Shown here in pieces: positions 13,129-25,000 of a stretch of DNA of 64,000 nt (position 1 is the first letter of the stretch; the number at the start of each line of letters is the position of its first letter). The translations under genes and the position numbers were made by a program. The notes under the pieces are model-generated. The model had not been told where the DNA came from and did no database searches. It worked only from the letters and a program-made list of their open reading frames with translations. The stretch comes from Xylogone sp. PMI_703 (taxonomy: Eukaryota; Ascomycota; Leotiomycetes): NCBI GenBank assembly GCA_021399445.1, contig JAJTUQ010000001.1, positions 2,914,001 to 2,978,000 of the forward strand, read 5' to 3'.

Positions 13129-16100
13129 TTAAATAGCCACCATTCGTAACTCTCTCTGCACCAATGGATCCAAAACACGCTGGCTGTAGTCAAACGGAAT
13201 TGTAATATTGGGAAGGTCTTTATCCGGAATTGCGTTCAAGGCGGCCATGACTGCCGGATCAAACTTAACAGCCGTACTCTCCATTTCTCTCGCCAAGGCA
13301 AGGAATTTACTCTCCTGCTCATGGAACTGATATGGTGACATCTGGATGACTTCCCTCAGTCTGCTTGGTTGCTTTGGCTTGAATTTCTCCGCAGCCCCCC
13401 TAACTCTTGCCAAGTCACCTGTTTGTTGCTGTGTAGCTGGGTGCTCTGAAGTCTTGACTGGTGATGGCTCGGTGGTGGATGGCTTTTTGGGAAGGGATGC
13501 ATTGCTAGGTCTTGGTTTTGGTGGAGGGGTCTGCGTCCATTTCTTCGCCTGTAACGCGGACGTGCTAGGTTGCTCGGGGACATCTTCGTCGGTATCGCTT
13601 CCACTATCACTTGGAGCTTTAAAAACAATAGGTTTAGTAGGTGAAGCATTCTCTTTGCTCAATGTAGTTGCCTCATTCAGTTTATCAATGTTAGATTTCG
13701 TGAGACGCTCGGCTTCAAAGATATTCCGTACAGCTGGGGTGGATGAAGCGTTATTAATTGTTGAAGCACCAGTCTCGTCAATATCAGATCTGGGTGCTAG
13801 TGGAAATTTTCCATCATTGATGTTGGCTTGAACAGATTTTGGTTGTGCGAATAGTTTTCCAGTGTACGGTCGTGCTCGTTCTTCAGCGCCGAATCCACGG
13901 GCAGTTTCATCGGCTGCTAATCTATCTCTGTAAGAAATTTCGTTAGAATCTTGTGAACCAAATTCGACTGGTGCAGATCTAAGGGAAAGGCTAAGAGCGC
14001 TCAAGGGATTGGTGGCCCATTTTAAGTGGATCTCTACGACTTGCTCGCGAGGTAAAATAAACCTTTCATGAAGGCATCCATCGGAGTTGACGAAGTAGCG
14101 AGGAACAGGAGTGCATTGACCGCGGAAGTTAAGCTCCTTTTGACACTCCATCAAGAAATTATGATCCTCGATCCACTTTTCGTGATCTATCTTTCCTTGA
14201 ACAGCAGCTTGTCTGTCAAGTGGACCAGAGCGCTTGCCCTTACCGGTCCATTCAAAGAAGCGATCACTACGTAGCAGACGAACAACTGGATCGTCTTTGT
14301 GATTTAGGAGGTCGACTATTGCGCCTATTTGTGTACGGGACTGGCAACTTTGCCAAATACCCTCTTGTGGATTTGATTGTAAAGCGGCGTTAAAAAGATC
14401 TCGGTCATACTTTAACTGTGTTTGTGAAGGGCCTAATAGCCTCTTTTCGACTGGCTTTGCGGAGAATGTCGGTTTTGGAACTTGTGCAGGGGTGGGAGTT
14501 GGAGGCTCTTCATCGCTATAGTCGTCCTCCGACGAACTGCTAGGGGAGGGAACTCGGAAGGTGCCAGGAGCACTTCGAGGTGGTGTTCGAGGTGGACGGT
14601 AGGGGCGCTTGCGTTTTTGACCTGATACTGTTTGATCTACCTCAACAGTTGGTAATACAGAGCCTTCTTCATCAGTGGCTTCTTCAACAGTTGCTTCTTG
14701 GCGTTTCTTTTGTCGAGCTACAGCCATTTCCTCCTCTCTTTTACGTCGTGCTTCGATCATTTCATCTTCTTTTCGTTGAATTTCAGCAATTCTAGCTGGT
14801 GTTATGAGACCCCGTAGGTGGACAGGAGGCTTTTCTCCATTGGCATAGCGTCGAGGTCGTTCAGTTTGAGGAATGGGTTTTGGACGACGAGAAGGGGTGG
14901 CTCGGAATGGCCTTTGGGGTACTTTGCGTGGCTGGGTGGCGGCGCCAACTACACGGCGATTAGAGGCCTTAGAAGCACTCTGACTTCGGCCACCAAAGAG
15001 TTTCAAGGGAGTTGTGAAGATGTTTGCCACAGCAGAAACGCCAGTCCACGGACTCATCCATCCACGAGGTTGCTGTGGTGGTGTACTAATAGGCTCTGCT
15101 TCTGCATGTTCAGTATCTGTATCTCCAGCTTCTTCAGTTTCCATATCCTGAGTAGCATCAACCTCACCAGGTTCTTCGCGCTGCTCGCCTTCTGAGTCAT
15201 CATGGTGTTCAGGCTGAGCTGGCTCTGAGATATTGAGGTCTGACTGCTCATTTTCATCAATGTGAGAAGCTGCTTCGCTTGGTTGGTCTTCGGTTTCTGT
15301 GTCATCGGCAATATCAGATGCCTGCTCAGTCTGCATCGCAGTAACGCCGGCGGCAATTCGAATTTGGCGCTCTGTAGGAGCCGGAGCTGCAGAACCATCA
15401 AGGAACGCAGCAAACTTTTCGGCGCTTGGAACCTTTCGTGACTCGTCTGCCCCGAACCAGCTAATCGCCTGGTTAATGAAGCCTATCAATGCGGGATCTG
15501 TCAATACGTGTTTTTGCTGAGATACGCTGGATGTGATAGTAAGTGTTTCACAAATAGAAGTAGTAGTCGTACTCAATCGAGCCTTTCCATTATTATCCTT
15601 GGCAGCCTAGAAAAGGTTAGTATTTGGTAAGATGTATCGTATAATTAAGGACATACTTGGCTCCTCCCACCAACGCTTCCAGAGAGCTCAAACGGCATCT
15701 TCCTTCCAGGTACAATTCTTCGATCACCTCTCTGTGGAGGAAAGGAACGCGTTAGCTTCTCATATTCGTCACCAGAATCCGCCGCCTCATCATCCTCTTC
15801 ACTATCACTGCTAGCTTTAGCACGCGTACCACGACGATAGGAGGTAAGTAATTCTGGTTTAATCTTATATGTGTCCATCCAAAGTCGTAGGCGTTGTTCG
15901 CCATCCTTTGGAAGAGGACCTATAACTGTAGTTTCGAGCTGACGGTTGTCATCATCTGCAGTAGTCTTTGGTGCCGATAGAACTCGTCTTGTAGAGCGAG
16001 TGGTGAATGATTTTGATGGAGAACCTTTACGACCCGTCAATTGGGGCAATTCACGTCGGGGATAGATGCCCTGGACGTCTAAGTTTGATACATCCGAACC

Positions 16101-17009
16101 GCCGGGGAGTAGACTTGGAGGATTTTCTAGGGTGTTTGCGATTTGCTTCGTTTCTGTAATTAGCGGAGATTTTGGTGTGGATTGTTGTCGACTGGATGAT
16201 TTTACTCCTGGGGATCCGCCGTTACGAGGGCTCAATTTTCCGGCGACCTTGGGTCGCTTTGGTGCGCGTTCTTCGTCAGCTAGATCAGAATCAGAGGTAT
16301 CGCCAGCTTGTTGACTGAAATCAGCCGACTTTCGCGGTGTCGATCGTCGTTCATCAGATCTAATATTGCTGGGCGCATCGCTAACTTGAGGAGTGCGAGA
16401 ATTGCGACCTCTTGAGTATTTTCTGGCTGGGCTCTTTTCGGGGATTGGTGTTGCGTCAGAGGATTCATCGGCTTTGTAGTCTTGTGAATCTTGTACAATA
16501 ATATTCTCTTCAGTGGAGTGATCTTCGCCGGCTTCAGCTTCTTCTGGGAATGATCCAACTACCTTGGGAGCAGCTGCACGTTGGGACCTAGGTCGCTTTC
16601 TGGTAATTCTGGTAGTGGTTTTCGCGGTGGCCTTGGTCTTCCGTTTGGGCGCCTGTGTAGGTGGATGCTTGGAATGTGGAGAAGTTGACACGGTCTGGGA
16701 TCGTGTCCAATGACTCTTATCATCTGTGGGAGGTGAAGAGGATCGAGATTCGATGGCTGCTGATTGGGAGTCGGATTCAAGAATATGAGGGGATTGAGAT
16801 CGAGAGGTAGGTGGTGCGGGAGAAGGAGAAGGTGGGCGTGCTATGGTAATGCTCTCCTCGGAGGGCTCAACTGGCTTTGCCGCGACAGCAGCTGTCTGCC
16901 TTAGTCGTGCTGGTCGTGCTGGTTGTTTGCGAGTTCTCTTGGGGGGTTCCAGAGGGAGGGACTTGAGTCCTCCCGGACTGGGGTGTGCGCGCGTTCGTCG
17001 CGTAGACAT
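13129..17009 (-). CDS. Long disordered, probably nuclear protein of unknown function
   Basis: Exons are 17009-15657 and 15606-13129. The 50-nt intron 15607-15656 (GTATGT...ACTAAC...TCTAG) is phase 0 and joins ...GGRSQ to AAKDNNGKARLS, giving 1276 aa. I recognise no catalytic domain. The N-terminus (MSTRRTRAHPSPGG) and following segments are rich in Arg, Lys, Pro and Ser with TRKRPRSQR-like basic clusters that could act as nuclear signals. An acidic stretch lies near residues 540-620 and a charged helical segment near 725-759 (RKREEEMAVARQKKR). A more ordered hydrophobic segment near 633-657 reads GWMSPWTGVSAVANIF and continues to a PLKLFGG motif. The C-terminal 60 residues look folded. A chromatin or nuclear-envelope/pore role is a guess from composition only. 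The gene lies in a gene-poor setting. Confidence 0.82.
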
Positions 17010-18689
17010 TATTTCTTGTACAGCAACACGAAGTACAAGTATTATAATGAAGAATAAGAGCTGTAGCCACGCGACGAAGTGATGTTGATGACGTTCTTGA
17101 TACTTCGTACGTGGCTCAGCGTAGAAGAAGGTTGGAGCCGCCAGCTTGTTGACTGAATAGAATTTGAAGAGGTCGGGAACGGCGAGCAGGGATTCGCTCG
17201 CTTAAGTCGTTCCACTACGTCAGCCTCCTGTTGACGACTTCACTGATGATGTGATGATAGAAAAGGTGAATACCTGATGATATTTGGATTAAATTTGATG
17301 AAATCGAAGTAGAAGCACGATTCAAACGTAAATGGTGTTGTGAGGGAGGGATGTGTGCAGGTGTATATATGTTCGCTGTTAGTGTGCCTTCCTCTGGGCA
17401 ATCACCAGTCTACCAACGACGACAATAGCGACAATAACGACGCAAGAATTGCATGCTAAGACTTTCGTATGAATATGGTAAACCTTAGGTAGGAAATTCC
17501 ACCTTGCGTATTTCCACTGAATCAGTAGTTGGCCAAGCAACCAGCAAGGCTGGACATAGAGAGTTGAGATATATGATCAACTCCTGAGGGCAGTTGACTT
17601 TGAGAATATGGACTCCCTTATAGTCGAGTCGTAAAGACCATCATACCTATTCTCCTGGACCACGCTACTCGTGCATAGTTGCATATTTGGAATTAGCTAT
17701 TTCTACATGAATGAGAACCATTCAATTCAAGGATCTCATTGTAATATCATTAATGTCGATTTTGTTACTAGTCAGCAATGTAAATGTTCCTAGAAGATGC
17801 GCAAAGTTGCTTCATATGTATCCCAGTATTACGCCTTCACCACCAGCCAAAGATTTCTTGAAGCATGTTTTGATATGCATCTAATGCAGTATTTTTTAAA
17901 GTTATTAGAGTAATGCAGGTTAGATAAGACAGCATTCTATTAAATAGATAGACGGGTCACATATTAGTGTGGTTACGTGCACATATATTCCTCCCTGAAA
18001 ATGAGGGACACGGAAAACGAGACAACTGCAAGGTAAGTTGTATATGCTTAGAACTTGTCTGTATGTCCATTCTACTTCTTAGCCACCCTTAGATTAGATG
18101 ATGCAAAGTAGTGAGATTAAAGGTCCACAACAGTTCAAAATCTACCTTGTTGGCCTTAACTGGTTACAGATTCTCTGTTGATAATCCCATCTGTTCCAGT
18201 CTCAACACCATGTTTCCATAAAATCAATTCAAACCTATAGAAACCCATGCAACATCCTAACTGCAGCTCATAATCCGACGGCAACATAGCTACCATTTTC
18301 AAATCAAGGCGAGCATACTAAAATACACACATGGTTTATATCACCTCGTTAATAATTTTCTGCGGGTGATGAGTGAGCTGCTCTCTAGCCATGTCAATCC
18401 TTATATCCGAAACCACCAGCACCACGCTACCCTAACCTAGAATAATCTACAATGGAGAAGCTATACGTGAACTCCGGGAGCTTAGCGTCATGATGAATCA
18501 AAATTCCTCATCGCCATGAGGTAGATGTGGGGTTAAAACCGTCAAGGTTGGAACACGCAATATATCACCGTCAAGAACCCAATGATCGTAAGTATACGCA
18601 CCTTGCATTACCAAGCTTTCCTTACCGCTGAGGTATTCTTCCAAAAATACGAATTCCCAGATTCGTCTCCTGGACAAAAAGCTTGAAAA
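17010..18689. other. Divergent intergenic region
   Basis: About 1.7 kb between the starts of the minus-strand disordered-protein gene and the plus-strand F-box gene, so it should hold both promoters. The middle (17700-18000) is AT-rich. No ORF or RNA gene is supported. Confidence 0.6.
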
Positions 18690-19709
18690 ATGTCTTTCGA
18701 ATCTTCTACCCTGGGGAGACTCCCCCTGGAACTAATCATCCACATCGGAGACTACCTTACTCCCATCTCCGCGGCTTGTTTCTCCCTCTCATGCAAATAC
18801 ATCTACGCCCTCCTAGGAAGCGACCTATCGTCCAACTCAGAGACCAGAGACTACACCAAGGAAGACATGATAAAACTCTTGGCACGAGGCTCCTCCAGAC
18901 ACATCTTCTGCACACAGTGCGCAAAGCTTCATACCATCAGCCAAGCCTCAAACTACGTCTTTGCTCTCAGGCAGACTGGTCGCCGCCAGCCTTCGTGCCT
19001 GAGACTCGACCGAACAGACGGGTCGCTCAAGTACATCAACAGCCGCTTCAGCCACATCGTCTGCCAAATGGTCATGCAGCTCTACCGTCTAGGCGAAGAC
19101 TACACGGGGTTGCTGGATCTCCTATCCCACACCGAGGAGATCCAACGCGGCTTGCACAAAGTCGAGAAGATCTCCTCGCTGGCACGAATATCAGAAGACA
19201 GGATCCTGGTGCGAACACAAACCTTGTTCCTGCTCTCTCCTCCACCACCTCCTCCTCCAGACGGCAAATCCAAATCCAAAGCAAAACCCACGCCAATAGA
19301 ATTCCGTGTCTGTCCTCATCTTCAGCTCTTCAAGGCGATCCCTGGTCCAGCAGGACGGATCAGCAAGAACAAGCAGGACGCGCAGAACCCGGAGCTGGGG
19401 TTCCAGCGGCTATGGGGGAAGCTTAGGAAGTGCGAGAGCTGCATGACGGAGTTCCAGTGCAACTACAAGGATCTCGGGGAGCGTGGGGAGATGGTCTCGT
19501 TCACGAAGTGGCAGGATCTAGGGGACGGGAAGAGGATTTGTTGGAAGGCGATACCGGGGGCAGTGCGTGGGGTGGAGGAATGGAAGGGATCGATTTATCG
19601 GGCGTTTCAGGGCGAGGATGGGTTTAATTTCAGAGCATTGGAAGCTGTGGAATGTCCGAAAAGGAGTCTTAGGTCGTGTAAGAAAGGTAAGAAAAGGGGG
19701 AAGAAGTAG
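18690..19709 (+). CDS. F-box protein
   Basis: Single-exon gene of 339 aa with its ATG at 18690. Residues about 9-45 (GRLPLELIIHIGDYLTPISA and the following SLSCKYIY) match the F-box, the Skp1-binding module of SCF ubiquitin ligases. A CxxC pair follows (HIFCTQCAKLH) and another lies later (CESCMTEF), suggesting a possible metal-binding or disulfide feature of the substrate-binding part. A poly-Pro run of about seven lies near residue 187-193, and the C-terminus is strongly basic (KKGKKRGKK). The target cannot be inferred. Single-exon F-box proteins of this length, with a degenerate C-terminal region, form a large family in Pezizomycotina. Confidence 0.85.
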   Translation: MSFESSTLGRLPLELIIHIGDYLTPISAACFSLSCKYIYALLGSDLSSNSETRDYTKEDMIKLLARGSSRHIFCTQCAKLHTISQASNYVFALRQTGRRQPSCLRLDRTDGSLKYINSRFSHIVCQMVMQLYRLGEDYTGLLDLLSHTEEIQRGLHKVEKISSLARISEDRILVRTQTLFLLSPPPPPPPDGKSKSKAKPTPIEFRVCPHLQLFKAIPGPAGRISKNKQDAQNPELGFQRLWGKLRKCESCMTEFQCNYKDLGERGEMVSFTKWQDLGDGKRICWKAIPGAVRGVEEWKGSIYRAFQGEDGFNFRALEAVECPKRSLRSCKKGKKRGKK

Positions 19710-20098
19710 TGGTTTTGAACTTAAATGGGATATCGGTCCGTTCTATTCCATTAATCTGGGAATATATCAGTGTTCATAGACTCGGATATCAACTTTGTGT
19801 ACTTACCTAAAAAAGACACTATTGAATACCCCAAAAGCTACACAACCCTAGTTTATGACAAAACGCTTCTATCGGATGTTTTGCGCCTGACAATGTTCCT
19901 GACTTACATCCACGTAACATTGCCAATCCTACACACGTAGTTTGATTTGTATATTGAATGGAATATATATTTACCGAACTCCCACTCCACATTCCCTCAA
20001 ATATCCCATCACCTATTAACCCATGAAGGAGTCTCACTGCATTTAGCTCAACAATAGCCCTCAATCTTCATCCCTCACTTCTCCGCCCTCCCCACTAC
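19710..20098. other. Convergent intergenic spacer
   Basis: A 389-base AT-rich spacer between the 3' ends of the F-box gene and the small helical-protein gene. Nothing beyond presumed 3' untranslated sequence is seen. Confidence 0.6.
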
Positions 20099-20662
20099 TC
20101 ACATCCAATTTTGCACCCTACTCTTATTCTTCTCCTTATCATCCTTCTTCTCAATAACCTTATCCTCCTCCCTAGGACGACAAAGGTACTCAAATCCCTT
20201 CCTGAGCTCCCGGTAGTCCTCGAACAGGTCTTGGACCTCCCATATCACCTCCTGTTCCGTCATGGTATTTCCCTCGGCCAAGTAGCTATCTTTGATGGCG
20301 TGCAATTCCAGCAATTTCTCATGGGGAAGTGTGGCCTGTGTAAATTTTTTTTGTGAGTTTTGGACGATTCTTTGGGGGAAAAAAATATGGTGATGATTAT
20401 TAAGGTGTGAGAAACTTTTGAGGACGGAGGGAAGGACGGAGGGAGTGAGGGAGGAGATAAGTACCTTTACTTCAACCACGAATTTCTTGGCTTCGGCCAT
20501 CCTATGCATGTCTTCCATCTCCATTTTCTGGATACGCATGCTCTCTTCGAAGGCACGGTCGAGGTCTCGCCATGCTTTTTGCAATTCGTCTTCGGATTCC
20601 CTTGCGTCTTGGAATTCGTCCGGGGATTCCATTGCGTCTTTGAATTCATCTGGGGATTCCAT
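20099..20662 (-). CDS. Small charged helical protein with tandem decapeptide repeat
   Basis: Two exons, 20662-20465 and 20335-20099, give 144 aa. The intron 20336-20464 (GTACTT...ACACAG) is 129 nt, phase 0 and free of in-frame stops, so an unspliced message would encode a 187-aa form. Splicing is preferred because the intron translation is Ser/His/Phe-rich and unlike the flanks. The protein starts with three copies of a ten-residue unit (MESPDEFKDA, MESPDEFQDA, RESEDELQKA), continues as a charged probable helix or coiled coil (WRDLDRAFEESMRIQKMEME), and ends in a Lys-rich tail (EKKDDKEKNKSR). No family is recognised. It may be lineage-specific. Confidence 0.65.
   Translation of the reverse strand: MESPDEFKDAMESPDEFQDARESEDELQKAWRDLDRAFEESMRIQKMEMEDMHRMAEAKKFVVEVKVLISSLTPSVLPSVLKSFSHLNNHHHIFFPQRIVQNSQKKFTQATLPHEKLLELHAIKDSYLAEGNTMTEQEVIWEVQDLFEDYRELRKGFEYLCRPREEDKVIEKKDDKEKNKSRVQNWM
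20573..20662 (-). repeat. Three tandem 30-nt units at the gene start
   Basis: Units at 20662-20633, 20632-20603 and 20602-20573 begin at the ATG. Each encodes a (M/R)ES-x-(D/E)E(F/L)-x-(D/K)A-type decapeptide. The first two differ at only a few bases and the third is more diverged. The array is in frame, so copy number can change without breaking the gene. Confidence 0.8.
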
Positions 20663-22011
20663 TGCTTTTCCAGAAGGGTATAGTTGTATATATGTTCAGC
20701 GTTTTCTATAATAGTTCTTTAAGTGTTTTTGCTTCTCGAGTTTTGATTGAAATGGATAATGCTTGAGTGAGTGAGCAAGTGAGTCGGTGAACGATGGCAG
20801 GCACATCATATAAATGTTCAGTTAATAAGTATAATACCTTATCGTATAACAAAGAGGTTAAGTGATTCATGTTAGGTCTCTTGTCTACCTGGTCTCAGGG
20901 ATAATCAGTTGTAGCATTTAGCTGGAACTTAAATGGTGCTCTGTTTAAGAGTGAGATTGTGAAACTACAGGAAGAAAGGATTGAAGATGGATACGGGAGC
21001 TCATAGGCTAAGCTGCCGTTCTCCTAGAACACCAGAACATGCACAGGTACCATAATAGAAACACGGGTTGATCTACCAAATGCCATTCCTTCCCGATCAC
21101 CCAAAAGAACTACCTATAACACCACTTTTATTAACAATTAGACTTGGATTGATGAACTAGACCATTCCCAATTCTTTCCCTTCCCTTACGCACAAATCTC
21201 TATCAACAATTTTCTTCTCCAGCAAAAGAATTGATGAGCCAACACCACTCAATACCCCCACACTCACTTCACCCCTATATAAAATCTGAGAGGAGGGAAT
21301 AAGACATTCAGAAGAGCATCAAAGATGCCCTCCTCCCGAAACCGAAATTAAAGTCTACATAGATGAATCATCCCCTCTCCCAAACGGGACGACTCACAAA
21401 GAACACAAATAGAAATGCATGTAAACACTTAATCGGCCGTCTGAACATTTTTATAAGAAAGTTTTCATGTTGTAAGAATTTTGTCTTTTTGTCCCAAAAA
21501 AGAAGAGTCCCTGAAAGGCTTATCACCTCGTATCCGCAGGCTTCAAAACAAGCCCCTAAACCATGCAGAAAAAAAAAGACGAAAGCATACGCATTTAATC
21601 CTTGCCCGGGAAAGACCCCCAAAAAGATGCAATTCATGGTTTCTCCAATGAAAAGAAGTATCAGAAAGTTTCATGCCCCCGCCGTACCATGGAAAAAATA
21701 GAAACCCGTCCAATCCGTATAAATACAACCTTTATGGTGTGAAAAGAAGGAAGGAGTTTCATCTTCTCTCTCTTGAGAGTCGACAAAACTTCGTGCAATG
21801 CATCCCAGTAGTATGTGTGAGTTTGTCCCCGCAACACCATATTGCCGCTCAAAAATGACTAGAACTGAAGCTCGTCCGCGACGCCAGACAATGCCGCAAA
21901 ATATTTTCAAATGCAATTACCCAGAAGGAATGGCCAATTAAAGCAAACTTAATTTAAAATAAAAAGGACACCGATCGATGGAGAAGAGTTATTAATCCTT
22001 CTGTTGGCTGA
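20663..22011. other. Intergenic region downstream of the histidine kinase gene
   Basis: About 1.35 kb containing the promoter side of the small helical-protein gene and the presumed 3' untranslated region of the histidine kinase. An A/T-rich patch lies near 21890-21980. Overlapping frames on both strands at 21360-21920 show no domain-like features. Confidence 0.6.
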
Positions 22012-25000
22012 TCACGTCGCTATGATTGTAGCAGTAGGTCCAGGGTCGAGCAGTTCGCTCATGGCAGAGCTCAATTGCATAAAATCAACCGGCTTCGTCA
22101 CGTAACTGTTGAAGCCGGCCTGGACACACTTCTCGAGAACGTCAGCCATGACATTGGCCGAGAGTGCAATCATAGGCATGCGTGAATAACCATTTTTCTG
22201 CTCCCATTCCCGAATTTCTCGACAGGTTTGATAGCCGTCCTTGCGTGGCATATGAAGATCGCACTAGAGTAGTCATTAGTATCTCTGAAACTAAAGGAAG
22301 ATAGAACGGGTAACATACAAGGATAATGGAATAAAACCCATGAGGTCTCGAGAACACTTTCTCTAAACAGTCAACCCCATCAAGTGCAAGCTCAACACCA
22401 ATGCCAACCTTGCTGAGGAACCTCAACAAAACCTTCTGATTCACCAAATTATCTTCGACAAGCAATACTCGTAAACCCTTATTCCCTAATCGCTTCTCAA
22501 TTTCGAGGTAGTGCTGCTTTTGACTTGCCACGTGCATCTGCGCCTTCGAGCGATTCCTATCGTTGCTGAGGTCGCGTACCTTTTCTGGATCGAAAATCAC
22601 GGCAAACCGCGATGGTTTCACTGGCTTGTAGATAAAGGTTACGCGGCTGTTATTGGTCAGCTTGCTGGAGTCTTGTGCCCTCGCAAGCTTGAGGACTTCT
22701 TGTCGTTGAACAGGATCAGAGAGTACGATGATGGATGTTTGTGGAAGGGAAGATGATGTGATAATCTGATCGATAAGCGTGACGATGTCTTCGGCAGAGG
22801 GAAGGTTAATAACAATGTGAGTAAATATGATAGGATCATCGCCGCTAATCATTGCACGGGCTTGATCAACACTTTCGAGAGGCGTAATTTGATGCGGAAC
22901 ATCTTGGGGCAGCGTGACCTCAATGTGTTGTCTCGTAGCCTCGCGGCTGTACTTTTGTGGACAAACTAGAAGTATTGAATACATAGGTGGTCGAAAGTGT
23001 TGTGCAGAAGCAGCTGAAGATGGACTGATATCCCTCGATGATCCGGGCCTAGTTGCTGTCGGACTCGAAGCGCGGTCCGGTTTGGTGTCGACCACGGTTT
23101 CTTGAGATGACGATTCGGGGATTGCCTTGTCTGGTAAGGCGAGCTTCATATCTTGCCCAGAGACTCTTGAAACTTCGCTGAAATTGTTCCAGCTGTGTTG
23201 TACGGAAGACATTGAAGAGCGTTTAGTGTTCTGGGATCTAATAGAAGGTTCCGAGCTATCTGACATCATTGTAGACGGGCTTAAGCTGGAATCCGTTAAC
23301 GGGCTGTCAACCATTGGTGAACGAAGCAGATGGCTTTGCAGAATAGGGTTGCTTGTAAGATGCTTGCGATGGCTGATAGCATTGGCCGGTGAAGGAGACC
23401 CGGGCGAAGTCACTGATGACGTAGTTCTGCTGATTTGCTTGGTTGGAGTGATGTCTGGTTGATCATCAGGAGTTGGCAAGCCGAACTTCGCCGTGAAAGT
23501 GAAAGTTGAGCCGACGCCAGGGATAGCACTTCCCTCCATCTTACCACCGTGTAATTCAACAAGTTGGCGCGAAATAACAAGGCCTAGTCCGCTGCCTCCA
23601 TGCTGACGCGTGCTGCTTCCATCGATCTGGCTGAAAGGTTTGAAAATGAGATCGGCTTCTTCCTGCGTGAAGCCACTACCAGTATCGGTAATGGAGTATT
23701 CTAACATAACCTCATTCGCTCCAATCGTAGGATTCTCCTCATGATAAACTCGACATCGACTGAACACCTCCCCTATAGTGGTGAACTTGATCGCATTCCC
23801 AATAACGTTCAGTAAAACTTGCTTTATTCGTACTTTGTCACCCTTAACCATCTCCGGGACATCAACGTCTACCACGTAGCTCAATTCGAGTCGCTTAGTG
23901 ATGGCCATGGTAGAAACAGCCTCGTTGACCTCCTCTACCAACGACCTCGTATGGAACCACTCATATGACAGCTTCATCATACCTGCATCGACCTTAGACA
24001 AGTCCAGGATATCGTTGATGATGTCCAGCAAGCTCTTTGCGCTCGTCTGGATTGTATTCGTATAATCAAGCTGCTCATCGTTGAGAACCGTGTCCTGGAG
24101 GAAACTGACCATTCCAGATATACCGATCAAAGGTGTTCGGATCTCGTGGGACATATTGCTCAAGAACTTGCTCTTTGAATCCATAGCCTCTTTTAATTTC
24201 GACTCCAGAAGCTTGTGGTCGTTAATATCGGTGCACGCTCCAAACCAGGACCCATCCCCACTACCAAGATTGATATTATCCACTTCAACGCAGCGGACTA
24301 AGTGCCATCGGTATTCCCCGGTCTTCGACCTGAGTCGTACTTCGGTATGATATGACTGCCGACCGTCACCGTCTATACTGACCTTGACTACTCCATTGCG
24401 GGCCAATTCAGCCAAGTCTGCCGATGGCATCTCGTAGACAGATCCGCTGCTCGAGCTGTTATTTCTTGATAATGATTCGTAAATACCTCTAACCGTAGTC
24501 TCCGTTGGTACCTCTGAAGAAATGGATGGATTGTGGTTTGAAGCTTGAGAGTGTTTTCGGGAACCTGATTTCCTGGGAGCCCGTTGCGATGGTATGGGCA
24601 TCCTATCTATCGGGATCTTGCACTTCGCCAGGTCCTCCGGGTGTACGAAATCCATAAAACCCAGGCCTAACGCATCGTTGAACTCCTGGCCAGTGTAGGC
24701 AAGCCACTGCTCATTCGCAAACGTGATGCCTTCATCCTCAGTCGCGGCGAAGATAATCTGCGGAATGAGGTTGGCTAATAGGCGATGCTTAGCCTCAGAA
24801 GCCTCTATTTCTTCTTGTCGCGCTGCCTTGATCTCTGCGAGACGTTGATCATGAATATCCATATGAGAACCGTACCATTGAACGATAACTCCTTTCGTAT
24901 CCCGAGATCCTACTGCTCTTGTATAGAACCAACGATAACTGCCATCGAATCTCCTAATGCGAACTTGTATCGAGAACTGTTCTCCGGTGCGGAGTGAGTA

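Noticed and set aside
21363..21701. 112-codon basic plus-strand frame that could be a small peptide gene
   Set aside because: Lies in the presumed 3' untranslated region of the histidine kinase gene; its Lys richness follows from A-rich sequence and no signal peptide is seen.
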